A stretch of DNA of 8,322 bases, taken from contig NHEI02000001.1 of assembly GCA_002171575.2 (NCBI GenBank), positions 1-8,322 of the forward strand, read 5' to 3'. The notes beneath the pieces are model-generated. The model made no database searches. It was given only the letters and a program-made list of their open reading frames with translations, and was not told the DNA's origin. The translations under genes and the position numbers were made by a program. Numbering within the stretch: the first letter of the stretch is position 1; every line of letters starts with the position of its first letter. Positions 1-7,577 of this stretch are shown in pieces. Origin of the DNA: Flavobacteriaceae bacterium TMED81. Its GTDB lineage: Bacteria > Bacteroidota > Bacteroidia > Flavobacteriales > Flavobacteriaceae.

Positions 1-19
1 CCCGTACGTTCCAATTAAT

Positions 20-43
20 TTGTGGGGGCGAATGTGGGGGCGA
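20..43 (+). repeat. Twin G5-run direct repeat, left copy
   Basis: This is a 24-bp unit built from two near-identical halves (GTGGGGGCGAA then TGTGGGGGCGA). A second copy in the same orientation lies at 8155-8178 and differs at one base (G34 versus A8169). The left copy runs straight into the second repeat at 42-65. Paired short G-run repeats of this kind resemble arm sites near integrases of tRNA-targeted islands. That role is inference, since no integrase is in the window. Confidence 0.7.
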
Positions 44-65
44 TTTGTCGTCGGAACGCACTGCT
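42..65 (+). repeat. 24-bp cassette-flanking direct repeat, left copy
   Basis: The unit contains GTCGGAACGCACTGCT and matches 7631-7654 in the same orientation at 23 of 24 positions (C49 versus T7638). The two copies are 7,589 bp apart. Between them lie exactly the operon promoter, the seven operon genes and the terminator. Sequence similarity stops at both edges of the repeat. It could be an attachment-site core, or short homology used when the operon was acquired. Confidence 0.75.
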
Positions 66-71
66 AATATA

Positions 72-116
72 GGCGACACGACAAAAACACCCTTTATAGG
101 GTGTTGTAATGTCGCC
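72..116 (-). terminator. Rho-independent terminator of the polyol operon
   Basis: Read on the minus strand, the inner stem is ACACCC, loop TATAAA, then GGGTGT followed at once by a short T-run (TTTTT including the last stem base). It lies 47 bp after the stop codon of the last operon gene. A second, outer pair of arms (GGCGACA at 72-78 and TGTCGCC at 110-116) encloses it, giving a nested hairpin. In the plus direction the stem is followed by TGTAAT, so termination should favour minus-strand transcripts. Confidence 0.75.
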
Positions 117-153
117 AAGCGTTATGCTGAAAAAATAAAAGGTTTAGGCCGAG

Positions 154-1182
154 TTAAACAATTCTGCCTTGTGATAACTGATCGAAACGATGAGTAACCG
201 CAGGGTCGACATCAAAACTCATTACAGACCCTTTTTTTATATTTTCTGGGTCAGTCGTTTTGACGATGAACGGACTGCCTCGAACAGTTTCACAATGCAC
301 AAGAGCGTACTCGCCCAGGGGTTCAACTAAATTTGGTTTTCCTTGAATAACACCTGAACCTGTCGGAACAACAATAAAATGTTCAGGCCGGATCCCTAGA
401 ATATCTGCTCTTGAATTAATCAATGCGCGGCCAGCATCCGTCAAGTCATCTGAATCAAAAAAATTCATTTTCGGGCTTCCAATAAATTGTGCCACAAACA
501 TATTTGAAGGATTACGATATAATTCGATTGGTGAGCCAATTTGTTCAATTTTACCATCCCGCAAGACCACGATTTTATCCGCTAAGGTCATCGCCTCGAC
601 CTGATCATGCGTGACATAGATCATAGTCGTGCCTAGCCGCTCATGCAAACGTGCGATTTCAATACGCGTTTGAACACGGAGTGCAGCATCCAAATTCGAA
701 AGCGGTTCATCGAATAAAAAGACTTCTGGTTCGCGAACAATCGCACGACCAATCGCAACGCGTTGTCTTTGACCACCGGACAGGGCCTTGGGCGTTCGAT
801 CTAAAAGGCTGGAAATCTCCAAAATCTCTGCGGCGTTACGTACACGCTGATCGATTTCATCTTTTGGGGTTTTTGCCTGTTTTAGTCCAAACGCCATATT
901 CCCATAGACGGTCATATGGGGATAAAGGGCATATGTTTGAAAAACCATTGAAACACCACGCTTAGCGGGTGCAACTTCATTCACTATTTGATCGCCAATT
1001 GTGATTGTACCGCTGCTGATTTCCTCTAGGCCTGCAATCATGCGTAATAGCGTTGATTTTCCACAACCTGAAGGCCCAACAAATACAACAAATTCGCCAT
1101 CTTTAATTTCCAAATCAATACTCTCAATTACTTTTGTTGCTTCGTAAGATTTTGCAACGTTTCGTAGAATTAAGCCCGCCAT
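154..1182 (-). CDS. smoK: Polyol ABC transporter ATP-binding protein (SmoK/MalK type)
   Basis: This is the cytoplasmic ATPase that powers the sugar-alcohol importer built from the upstream binding protein and two permeases. The 342 residues carry every ABC motif in order: Walker A GPSGCGKST (36-44), Q-loop Gln82, signature LSGGQ (134-138), Walker B VFLFDE (154-159), D-loop SNLD (162-165) and H-loop His192. The C-terminal third (about 235-342) looks like the MalK/UgpC-type regulatory TOBE region, with IRPEHF near 265. Length is usual for this class, slightly short of the 360-370 common in MalK. The ATG at 1182 lies 13 bp inside the end of mtlK, implying translational coupling. It is the last gene before the terminator, separated from its permeases by three genes. 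Class assignment is firm; substrate is inferred from the operon. Confidence 0.93.
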   Translation of the reverse strand: MAGLILRNVAKSYEATKVIESIDLEIKDGEFVVFVGPSGCGKSTLLRMIAGLEEISSGTITIGDQIVNEVAPAKRGVSMVFQTYALYPHMTVYGNMAFGLKQAKTPKDEIDQRVRNAAEILEISSLLDRTPKALSGGQRQRVAIGRAIVREPEVFLFDEPLSNLDAALRVQTRIEIARLHERLGTTMIYVTHDQVEAMTLADKIVVLRDGKIEQIGSPIELYRNPSNMFVAQFIGSPKMNFFDSDDLTDAGRALINSRADILGIRPEHFIVVPTGSGVIQGKPNLVEPLGEYALVHCETVRGSPFIVKTTDPENIKKGSVMSFDVDPAVTHRFDQLSQGRIV

Positions 1183-2582
1183 TTCTTATCCATCTCTTCA
1201 ATTGCTGCAACAAGTGCAGGCACAAATTCATTGTATCGTTTTGGAAGGTCGCCCCAAAGTTCGTTGTCATTCGCCAATCGCGTTTCATTTCCCTCGGCCA
1301 AAAGTGTTGCGACACGGTCCCATAGTGGTTCGTGGTAAGGTACTTTGCAGAGACCTTCTTGTACGCACCGTGTGTAGACAACCCAAGATGCAATGCAATC
1401 AAATCCCGCTTTTGGCAACACGCCTAATTTCAAACATGCCGACAGCGTTGGTCGAATATAAATCGACATTTTGGAGTAACCGTCCATGCAAATGCGTTCC
1501 AAGCTGTCGGCGATACCACTGTTTTCAAATCTGCGTGAAATCTCCCCAAGATAGGCAACAGTATCGAAAGGAATATTTTTATCTAGGCCAATGAGGACCT
1601 CGTCGCGCTCCCATGCATCAAAATGTGCACGAATTTCTTGATCTTGCATGGCTTGATCAAATGTTTCGTGACCTGCCAAAGCACCCAGATAAGCAAGTCC
1701 CGTATGCCCACCATTCAATATTCGGATTTTGGTTTCTTCATATGGAACAACATCGGCAACGATTTCAACACCCACCTTTGACAAATCAGGGAAGTCAGAG
1801 GCAAAACGATCTTCCAAAACCCATTGGATAAATGCTTCTGCATGCACTGGTGATTGGGCGTTGTGACCAAAATATGTTGCCATTTCTGTTTCTAACGCTT
1901 CGGTCGTGCGCGGTGTGATTCTATCAACCATCGAACAAGGGAAGGTTACATTTTCGTGGATCCAGGAAACAAGGCGATCATTTCTCTGCGCAGCCAAATA
2001 CTCAATCAACGCATTCTTTAGAACATGACCATTATCGCGAATATTATCACAACATAAGACTGAAACCGGCCCGGCATCCGACACGGAACGTGCTTGTAAC
2101 GCGGCAGCAAGAAAATCATAAATTGTTTCGACTTGTTCGCCTCTCAGACCCGCCGTTATAGGTCTTGCGCTTAGATTAAGTGACCAGTCATTTTTAAAAT
2201 AATATCCGCTTTCCGTAACCGTAGCAGAGATAACTTTCACTTGCTCTTCACAAATTTTCTCAATTGCCCGCGCACGCGAGGTCGTCGCATCGATATACTC
2301 GGCATGTGATCTAACCAAACGATAAGTCAGCGTTCCATTGGTATCGATCTCCTTTAAAACGTAATTTGATTTAGCACCTGCTGCTTTAGCAAAAGCACCA
2401 GAATCGGATGAGCGCAAATTAATCGCAGTAATCGCCCAATTAAGATCACCTGTTTTTTCCATATAGTCATCAATATAAACTGATTGGTGCGCACGATGAA
2501 ACGCACCATAGCCAAGATGGACTATCCCAGTTTTACAATTTGCTAGGTCATAGTTCGTTTTATATAACATTGGAGATGTCAT
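1170..2582 (-). CDS. mtlK: Mannitol 2-dehydrogenase
   Basis: This cytoplasmic NAD-dependent enzyme oxidises D-mannitol to D-fructose and belongs to the polyol-specific long-chain dehydrogenase family. The 470 residues match the family length of about 470-490. The N-terminal nucleotide-binding segment contains GYGAFHRAHQ (24-33), a hallmark of the family. A CCDN motif gives Asn180. The sequence KIRILNGGH supplies Lys285, Asn290 and His293, with the spacing of the catalytic Lys, Asn and His known in the Pseudomonas fluorescens enzyme (Lys295, Asn300, His303). The ATG at 2582 overlaps the regulator's stop codon in an ATGA, so translation is coupled. Its 3' end overlaps the ATPase start by 13 bp. 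Related members oxidise D-arabinitol, or act on fructuronate or tagaturonate. The sorbitol/mannitol transporter context favours the hexitol role. Confidence 0.93.
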   Translation of the reverse strand: MTSPMLYKTNYDLANCKTGIVHLGYGAFHRAHQSVYIDDYMEKTGDLNWAITAINLRSSDSGAFAKAAGAKSNYVLKEIDTNGTLTYRLVRSHAEYIDATTSRARAIEKICEEQVKVISATVTESGYYFKNDWSLNLSARPITAGLRGEQVETIYDFLAAALQARSVSDAGPVSVLCCDNIRDNGHVLKNALIEYLAAQRNDRLVSWIHENVTFPCSMVDRITPRTTEALETEMATYFGHNAQSPVHAEAFIQWVLEDRFASDFPDLSKVGVEIVADVVPYEETKIRILNGGHTGLAYLGALAGHETFDQAMQDQEIRAHFDAWERDEVLIGLDKNIPFDTVAYLGEISRRFENSGIADSLERICMDGYSKMSIYIRPTLSACLKLGVLPKAGFDCIASWVVYTRCVQEGLCKVPYHEPLWDRVATLLAEGNETRLANDNELWGDLPKRYNEFVPALVAAIEEMDKKWRA

Positions 2583-3475
2583 CGTTTTGCCGCCATACCT
2601 GCTAGCAATTCGCGTCGCACGAAATCGCGATAATTTGATGGGGTCATCTCTTTAACCTTAAGAAAATGACGATTGAAATTGGCGAGATTGTTGTAGCCAA
2701 CTTCATGACAAATTGTAGCGACTGTTAAATCTGTAGCCTGCAGCATGGAGCAGGCTTGACCTATTCGAACGCGGATCACAAATTCGCTAAATTTACTTCC
2801 TGTAAACTTTTGGAAATTACGCGCAAAAGCCGTTTTACTCATCGCAGCCATATCAGAAGCCTTGCTCAATGAAATATTTTCAGCAAAGTTTTCAGTAATA
2901 AAATCTATGACCTTAGCGATGCCAGATGTACTTTTATTGAAACTTGGGTAATTCACATTTGTGACAGACAAACGTTTTTGGTTTGGATGATCCTTGATCA
3001 TTAACAAAAAGCTCATCGCTTTAAGAACTCGAATTGCACCATGAGCATTTCTTATTTCGATGAGTGATTTTTTTGCAAATGCCAAGTCAAAATTTGCAAA
3101 TTCAATGCCGCCTTTCGAACGTTCCAGCAATTGATCAAGTTCACGAAATTCTGGAAAACCATGTTTTAAGTTATCAATACTGTCTTGATTGAATTGAAAT
3201 AACATATCACGGACATCTACGGGTTTGGACGCGCCTATTTCGTCGGTCACCCAGTTATGTGGCAAATTAGGACCACATAAGAATAGTGACCCGGGACCAA
3301 ACTCGCCTATGTAATCACCAACAAAGGCTTTGCCTTGGGTCGCTAATATTAAGTGCAATTCATATTCTTCATGGCTGTGCCAACGACAAAGGTCTGTAGG
3401 CCAACCGTGTTCTAAATACCGAATAGATTCCACAGCTCGATCGACATATTCAAATTCTGGGGTCAAATTGGACAT
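2579..3475 (-). CDS. AraC-family transcriptional regulator of the polyol operon
   Basis: This is a probable DNA-binding activator that senses a sugar alcohol. The 298 residues split into an N-terminal cupin-like sensor and a C-terminal AraC domain. In the sensor, WHSHEEYELHLI spans 32-43, and a PGSLFLCGPNLPHNW strand follows at 61-75, typical of the AraC ligand pocket. The C-terminal domain (about 186-287) has two helix-turn-helix units: the first around 202-222, the second around 250-271 ending in the family signature VGYNNLANFNRHFLK. The ATG at 3475 lies 4 bp after the SDR stop codon, with a GAGGT ribosome site inside the SDR 3' end. The gene's stop overlaps the mtlK start. An AraC protein, MtlR, controls mannitol genes in P. 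fluorescens. Here the regulator sits inside its own presumed target operon, which would give positive feedback. The ligand is inferred. Confidence 0.9.
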   Translation of the reverse strand: MSNLTPEFEYVDRAVESIRYLEHGWPTDLCRWHSHEEYELHLILATQGKAFVGDYIGEFGPGSLFLCGPNLPHNWVTDEIGASKPVDVRDMLFQFNQDSIDNLKHGFPEFRELDQLLERSKGGIEFANFDLAFAKKSLIEIRNAHGAIRVLKAMSFLLMIKDHPNQKRLSVTNVNYPSFNKSTSGIAKVIDFITENFAENISLSKASDMAAMSKTAFARNFQKFTGSKFSEFVIRVRIGQACSMLQATDLTVATICHEVGYNNLANFNRHFLKVKEMTPSNYRDFVRRELLAGMAAKR

Positions 3476-3479
3476 CGCA

Positions 3480-4250
3480 CTACCTCAAAACACTTCCACC
3501 ATCGACACCGATAGTTTGTGCGGTCATATATTGCGATTGAGCGCTAGCCAGAAAAACAGCAACACGCGCAACTTCAAAGGGGCGCCCCATGTAACCTAGC
3601 GGAACAGCCTCACCCACTTCGAGTTTCTTTTGACCAATTTCCTTTCCTTCAAATTTTGCAAATAGGCCATCGACCGTTTCCCACATTGGCGTATCAATTA
3701 CACCTGGTGAAATCGCGTTCACACGAATCTTGTATGGAGCAAGGGCCAATGCTGCAGATTGAGTGTAACTTATTACGGCTGCTTTCGTTGCACAATAATG
3801 TGCCACCAAGGCCTCACCTCGATGCCCAGCTTGACTAGCCAAATTTATTATAGAGCCCGCCATATCATGCTCTGTTAAGGTCCTAGCAACAATTTGCATC
3901 ACCGCATACATAGCGCGCACATTTACGTCGAACAGGCGATCAAACTGATCCAGGCCAGCATCCAAGACGGACCCCATATCAAAAAGCGCTGCATTATTGA
4001 AAAGCACTTGGGGGCGTTCAGCGGCAACCCACTGGGCCAAATCATTAAGTCCACCTTCGCTTGTTAAATCAATTCTGTGATATTCGTGAGCGCAGTCGCC
4101 GGGAAAGGTGTCTGTGATATCGGTCACCAGTACGCGCGCGCCATGGGCCGCAAAATGTTCAGCGGTCGCCTGACCTATACCACCACACGCACCCGTCACT
4201 AAACAGGTTTTTCCACTTAAATCTGTTGCAAATAAATTTTTTTGGTTCAT
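3480..4250 (-). CDS. smoS: Short-chain dehydrogenase, sorbitol dehydrogenase (SmoS) type
   Basis: This is a cytoplasmic classical SDR that probably oxidises sorbitol (D-glucitol) to fructose, and perhaps other polyols, with NAD. The 256 residues match classical SDR length. Visible motifs are the cofactor loop TGACGGIG (19-26), acidic Asp44 at the end of beta-strand 2 (favours NAD over NADP), NNAA (85-88), and the tetrad Asn110, Ser139, Tyr152, Lys156 (YCATK). Several stretches recall R. sphaeroides sorbitol dehydrogenase: NNAALFD, the SQAG-RGEALV segment before the catalytic Tyr, and AQT-VDGG at the C-terminus. This recognition is from memory, not a search. Its ATG at 4250 overlaps the smoG stop in an ATGA, and the AraC gene follows after 4 bp. 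A generic 3-oxoacyl-ACP reductase is less likely given the context. Confidence 0.88.
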   Translation of the reverse strand: MNQKNLFATDLSGKTCLVTGACGGIGQATAEHFAAHGARVLVTDITDTFPGDCAHEYHRIDLTSEGGLNDLAQWVAAERPQVLFNNAALFDMGSVLDAGLDQFDRLFDVNVRAMYAVMQIVARTLTEHDMAGSIINLASQAGHRGEALVAHYCATKAAVISYTQSAALALAPYKIRVNAISPGVIDTPMWETVDGLFAKFEGKEIGQKKLEVGEAVPLGYMGRPFEVARVAVFLASAQSQYMTAQTIGVDGGSVLR

Positions 4251-5083
4251 TTAACTGCCCCAAATGTGAGACCTTGCACTAATTGTTTTTGACAAAACCA
4301 ACCAAGTACTACAATCGGTCCAACTGCTGCGGTCGAGACCGCAGAAAGGCGGCCGAAAAATAACCCCTCTGGCGCCCGATTGCCCTCAATCAATTTGGAA
4401 AGTGTTGCGGCATCTATAGTGGTCAAACGGACAGTCCAATATGCCTCGTTCCAACAAAATATGAAGCAAAGAAGCGCAGTCGCGGCAAGGCCGCCCCATG
4501 CAAGCGGCAGAACAATATCTTTAATTTCGCCCCAAATAGACACACCATCCATCTTTCCCGCTTCGATGATTTCTTTGGGAATTTCTTTAAAATACGTGAA
4601 CAACATCCAGATGACGATGGGCAAATTGATCAAACTTAATACAATAATGATTAAGAAATGCGTATCGAATAAGCCTAAGATGTTTTTGGTTAAAAAGGTC
4701 ATCGGATATAAAACTGCGGCCGCGGGTAGCATTTTAGTAGAAAGCATCCAAATAAGAATATCTTTGGTATGCCGCGATGGATTAAATGCCATGGCATAAG
4801 CCGCAGGTACTCCGACAAAAAGTGTAAAAGTCGTTGCAAAAAGGGATGTAATTACCGAATTCTTGGCAAATCTCCAAAAATCGTAGTTTTCGATCATGTT
4901 CAAATAATTCTCTAGCGTTGGCGTGAACACTATTAAATGTTCAGGTTTTACCGCATCTGCATCAGTTTTAAAGCTGGTCAGAACCATCCAGAAAATCGGA
5001 AAAAAAAACACAATCGCCACTGTCCAAGCAAGTACAGGCCAGAACACTTTGGAGAACGTGGATTTATTTACAACTGCAACCAC
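4247..5083 (-). CDS. smoG: Polyol ABC transporter permease 2 (SmoG/MalG type)
   Basis: This is the second inner-membrane subunit of the hexitol importer. The 278 residues include hydrophobic spans near 14-36, 74-98, 110-131, 143-163, 194-212 and 246-264, consistent with six membrane segments. The coupling loop that contacts the ATPase is IPKEIIEAGKMDGVSIWGEI (168-187), a clear EAA motif. The C-terminus GLTFGAVK is typical of MalG-like permeases. I read the start as GTG at 5083: AGGA lies 6 nt upstream and smoF ends 8 bp earlier. The stop codon overlaps the SDR start. Assignment as a carbohydrate permease is firm; polyol specificity rests on its neighbours. Confidence 0.92.
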   Translation of the reverse strand: MVAVVNKSTFSKVFWPVLAWTVAIVFFFPIFWMVLTSFKTDADAVKPEHLIVFTPTLENYLNMIENYDFWRFAKNSVITSLFATTFTLFVGVPAAYAMAFNPSRHTKDILIWMLSTKMLPAAAVLYPMTFLTKNILGLFDTHFLIIIVLSLINLPIVIWMLFTYFKEIPKEIIEAGKMDGVSIWGEIKDIVLPLAWGGLAATALLCFIFCWNEAYWTVRLTTIDAATLSKLIEGNRAPEGLFFGRLSAVSTAAVGPIVVLGWFCQKQLVQGLTFGAVK

Positions 5084-5091
5084 CTTTTTTC

Positions 5092-6033
5092 CTAATCCAT
5101 CAAGCTTTTGCCAATAATGCGGAGCAAAAATATCGCCACTATATTGGCCAAAATTACCGCAAATATGCCTGTTGCGCTCGCCGCACCTATGTTATTTGAG
5201 GCAAATTCTCCAATCAAATAGGGTAGGTTTTTATTGCCGTTTCCACGCGATACAATTTCAATTTCTGCATAAAGTGAAAGATGAAAAATCGCTTGGATCA
5301 TGATCACAATAGCGATTGGGCGCGCTAGATGCGGTATTGTTAGGTTCACAAACTGCGACCATGCGCTTGCACCATCTAAAATTGCGGCCTCTTTTTGCTG
5401 TTGATCCTCAGATTGTAATGACGTCATAAAGATCAGAATGGCGAAGGGTGTCCATTGCCACGTCACCATAACAATAACGGCATAAGCAGATGTTTGCGTT
5501 GCACGAAATGAGATTGGTTGAAGCTCTGGCCAAAAGGAAAAGAAATTTCCAAGTAGTGGAAAATCGCGCAATCCGTCGATTACACCGTTCAAACCATTCA
5601 CTATCAAACCATTTAGACCCAAAACAGGGTCAAGCAGCATGTTGATCCAAAGTACCGCGTTCACGGCCGGCATCACAAAAAATGGAGATATCAAAAGAAC
5701 CCTAACCATGCCACGACCAGGAAAAGACCGATTGATTAACACCGCGATGGCGAGCCCTAGAGCAACGGTAAGCACAATAATTGAGCCAACGATGAAAACA
5801 CTATTTTGAACTGCAAACCAAAAATCTTTGGATTTATACAAAACATACTCGTAATTTCCAAAACCGCGCCAGTTATCGATGCTGGGTGTCGTCCATTCAG
5901 GCTTGCGCAGATTGTTCAAAACGTAGCGAATGAATGAGAAGAAAATTGTCATTCCAAGCGGTACTAGCATCCACACCAGTAAAAGTAGGACAGCTGGGGT
6001 CTGCATAAGGCGTGGTAAGGTGCGCTGAGACAT
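5092..6033 (-). CDS. smoF: Polyol ABC transporter permease 1 (SmoF/MalF type)
   Basis: This is the first inner-membrane subunit of the hexitol importer and should pair with the SmoG-like protein. The 313 residues carry hydrophobic spans near 12-34, 77-100, 111-133, 182-205, 236-256 and 287-307. The cytoplasmic EAA loop reads KEAAILDGASAWSQFVNLTI (214-233), which docks on the ATPase. A glycine-rich periplasmic stretch rich in Leu and Asn (about 135-160) and an upstream RSFPGRGMVR turn are usual for MalF/UgpA-like permeases of this short type. The ATG at 6033 has only a weak ribosome site, in contrast to the strong one before the binding-protein gene. A 96-bp gap with a hairpin separates it from that gene. 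The weak initiation and the hairpin both suggest lower permease than binding-protein output. Confidence 0.92.
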   Translation of the reverse strand: MSQRTLPRLMQTPAVLLLLVWMLVPLGMTIFFSFIRYVLNNLRKPEWTTPSIDNWRGFGNYEYVLYKSKDFWFAVQNSVFIVGSIIVLTVALGLAIAVLINRSFPGRGMVRVLLISPFFVMPAVNAVLWINMLLDPVLGLNGLIVNGLNGVIDGLRDFPLLGNFFSFWPELQPISFRATQTSAYAVIVMVTWQWTPFAILIFMTSLQSEDQQQKEAAILDGASAWSQFVNLTIPHLARPIAIVIMIQAIFHLSLYAEIEIVSRGNGNKNLPYLIGEFASNNIGAASATGIFAVILANIVAIFLLRIIGKSLMD

Positions 6034-6084
6034 GAGAATGGAGAATACCTTTTATGAAACATCAGCTCTTGCGGCTAAATTTGT

Positions 6085-6112
6085 GGAAGGGCCAAGCGTA
6101 TCTGGCCCTCCC
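6085..6112 (-). promoter_or_regulatory. Intercistronic hairpin between smoE and smoF
   Basis: On the minus strand, arms GGGAGGGCCA and TGGCCCTTCC enclose the 8-nt loop GATACGCT, giving a 10-bp stem with one G-U pair. It begins 17 nt after the smoE stop codon and precedes smoF. No T-run follows the stem (ACAAATTTAG comes next), so it is unlikely to be a full terminator. Similar hairpins after binding-protein genes, as at malE-malF, stabilise the upstream mRNA or thin out downstream transcription, so the binding protein is made in excess. Confidence 0.75.
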
Positions 6113-6129
6113 GTTTCTTGGTAGAATAG

Positions 6130-7413
6130 TTAGTAGTAACCTGCTTCTGACATGATTGCGTCAGCCGCTGATTGTGATGCAGCAAGTGCATCTTTCACAG
6201 ATTTTGCACCTGACAATGCTGCTGCCATTTCCTGTGCAACTGCAATGCCGACTTCTGGGAATTCTGGAATCGCCGCGAACTGGACACCAACGTATGGTTT
6301 TAGGTCAGTTGCCGCTGGCGCTGCTGATTCAATCGCTGCCATCTCAGCTGCTGCAAAACCTGCAACTGCTTGGAATTCTGGCAATGCATATGTCGATGCA
6401 CGCTGACCTGTTGGTACAGAACCCCAACCAAAGTCTGGATGATTGCCAACTGCCTGGACGTAGTCTTTTGATGTGGCCCATTCGATAAACGCTTTTGCCG
6501 CGTCTGCGTTTGGTGACCCCGCTGGAACCGCCATCGCCCACGCCCACAACCAATTTGCACCAACTGGGTTACCAGCATTGGGTGATTGTGCATATGCAAC
6601 GCCGTCGACTGTTAGGAATGATGCAGCAATTGTTGCATCAATCCACATGCCACATTTGCCTTCGTTATAGAGCGCAAGGATTTCATTGAACGAGTTACCT
6701 TCGGAACCGGGAGGTCCATAGTTACCCAATAGATCAACATAAAAATTAATCGCTTCTTCCCAAGCAGCCGTGTCAATTGTCGGACGCATATCTGCACCAA
6801 ACCATGCTCCACCGAATGAGTTCACAACAGTTGTGATAAACGCCATGTTATCACCCCAACCCGGCTTACCGCGCAAACACGCACCGTAAACACCGCTGTC
6901 TGGGTCATGCATCGCTGCTGCAGCACCTTTGATGTTTGCCCATGAATCGCTGTCACGAATTGTTACACCTGCAGCGTCAGTTAGGTCTTTACGGTACATA
7001 ACCATGGATGATTCACCATAGAACGGTGCGGCATACATAGTTCCTTCGTGAGACAAACCTGCGCGGATCGCGGGTAGAATGTCATCCATGTCGTAGCTTG
7101 AGCCAAAGTTCAATGGTTCAATCCAACCTGCAGCACCCCAGATTGGGGCTTCTTGCATACCTATGTTGATTATATCGTACTGGCCGCCACCCGTGGCCGT
7201 ATCAGAAGTTACTTGCTCACGAAGAACACCTTCTTCTAGAGCGACCCAATTCAAAGAAACGCCTGTCTCAGCAGTATACGCCTCAGCGACCTTTTGCATG
7301 TTGATCATATGACCGTTGTTAACGATCGCAATTGTTAGTTCAGTTGCATTTGCAGAAATAGCCAGCCCAAACGCGGCTGTCGCTGCCAATGCAGATGTGC
7401 GAATTGTTTTCAT
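6130..7413 (-). CDS. smoE: Periplasmic sorbitol/mannitol-binding protein (SmoE type)
   Basis: This is the periplasmic solute-binding protein that captures the polyol and delivers it to the SmoFG permease. The 427 residues begin with a Sec signal peptide: a basic MKTIR start, a hydrophobic stretch, and a likely cut after SANA at residue 23. The mature part is a type-1 carbohydrate extracellular protein (MalE-like). Segments such as GGQYDIINIGMQEAPIWG, AAPFYGESSMVMYRKDL, KCGMWIDATIAASF, NWLWAWAMAVPAG and the near-terminal YVGVQFAAIPEF recall the R. sphaeroides sorbitol/mannitol-binding protein (from memory, not a search). I chose the ATG at 7413 because GGGAGGAA lies 3 nt upstream and the signal peptide begins there. 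An in-frame ATG 16 codons earlier would put a poor extension before the signal. It is the first gene of the operon. Confidence 0.93.
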   Translation of the reverse strand: MKTIRTSALAATAAFGLAISANATELTIAIVNNGHMINMQKVAEAYTAETGVSLNWVALEEGVLREQVTSDTATGGGQYDIINIGMQEAPIWGAAGWIEPLNFGSSYDMDDILPAIRAGLSHEGTMYAAPFYGESSMVMYRKDLTDAAGVTIRDSDSWANIKGAAAAMHDPDSGVYGACLRGKPGWGDNMAFITTVVNSFGGAWFGADMRPTIDTAAWEEAINFYVDLLGNYGPPGSEGNSFNEILALYNEGKCGMWIDATIAASFLTVDGVAYAQSPNAGNPVGANWLWAWAMAVPAGSPNADAAKAFIEWATSKDYVQAVGNHPDFGWGSVPTGQRASTYALPEFQAVAGFAAAEMAAIESAAPAATDLKPYVGVQFAAIPEFPEVGIAVAQEMAAALSGAKSVKDALAASQSAADAIMSEAGYY

Positions 7414-7416
7414 TAT

Positions 7417-7424
7417 TTCCTCCC
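7417..7424 (-). promoter_or_regulatory. Strong ribosome binding site for smoE
   Basis: The minus strand reads GGGAGGAA ending 3 nt before the ATG at 7413. The GGAGG core is about 6 nt from the start codon. This decides the start over the in-frame ATG at 7461, which lacks such a site. It is the best ribosome site seen in the operon. Confidence 0.85.
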
Positions 7425-7436
7425 TTAGAACAGACC

Positions 7437-7453
7437 AGTATTGGCCCAATGCT
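7437..7453. promoter_or_regulatory. 17-bp near-palindrome in the operon leader
   Basis: The plus strand reads AGTATTGG-C-CCAATGCT: two 8-bp arms around one central base, with a single mismatch (T7439 opposite G7451). The central ATTGG-C-CCAAT is perfect. It lies about 24-40 bp upstream of the smoE start and close to its ribosome site. The one-base centre suits a DNA operator better than an RNA stem-loop. It does not look like the tandem direct sites usual for AraC proteins, so the binding factor is unknown. Confidence 0.35.
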
Positions 7454-7577
7454 ACTAACATCGCAAAAATTCACCAAACGAAACTAGTACAAATTTTCCT
7501 ATAGATGATACTATATTCGTAATCTTATTAAAATAACATATAGATTTATCAAATATTGTATTGCTTATGGTATGAAC

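Noticed and set aside
1..20. Duplicated tRNA-Ser 3' end at the left edge as an attachment site
   Set aside because: The first bases share no meaningful match with the tRNA 3' end at 8234-8260.
20..43. CRISPR array or multi-copy tandem repeat built on the G-run motif
   Set aside because: Each location has only two adjacent half units with no regular spacers, and no cas gene is present.
1170..2582. mtlK as fructuronate or tagaturonate reductase (UxuB/UxaB)
   Set aside because: These belong to the same superfamily, but the polyol transporter and sorbitol-type SDR neighbours, and the absence of hexuronate genes, favour mannitol 2-dehydrogenase.
4380..4799. 139-codon open frame on the plus strand opposite smoG
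   Set aside because: It is antisense to a clearly conserved permease, has no recognisable domain, and is explained by the codon pattern of the opposite strand.
6085..6112. smoE-smoF hairpin as a full intrinsic terminator
   Set aside because: No T-run follows the stem, and the permease genes downstream have no obvious promoter of their own and need read-through.
7414..7461. Upstream ATG at 7461 as the start of the binding protein
   Set aside because: It would place 16 extra residues before an otherwise perfect signal peptide, while the ATG at 7413 has a strong GGAGG site.
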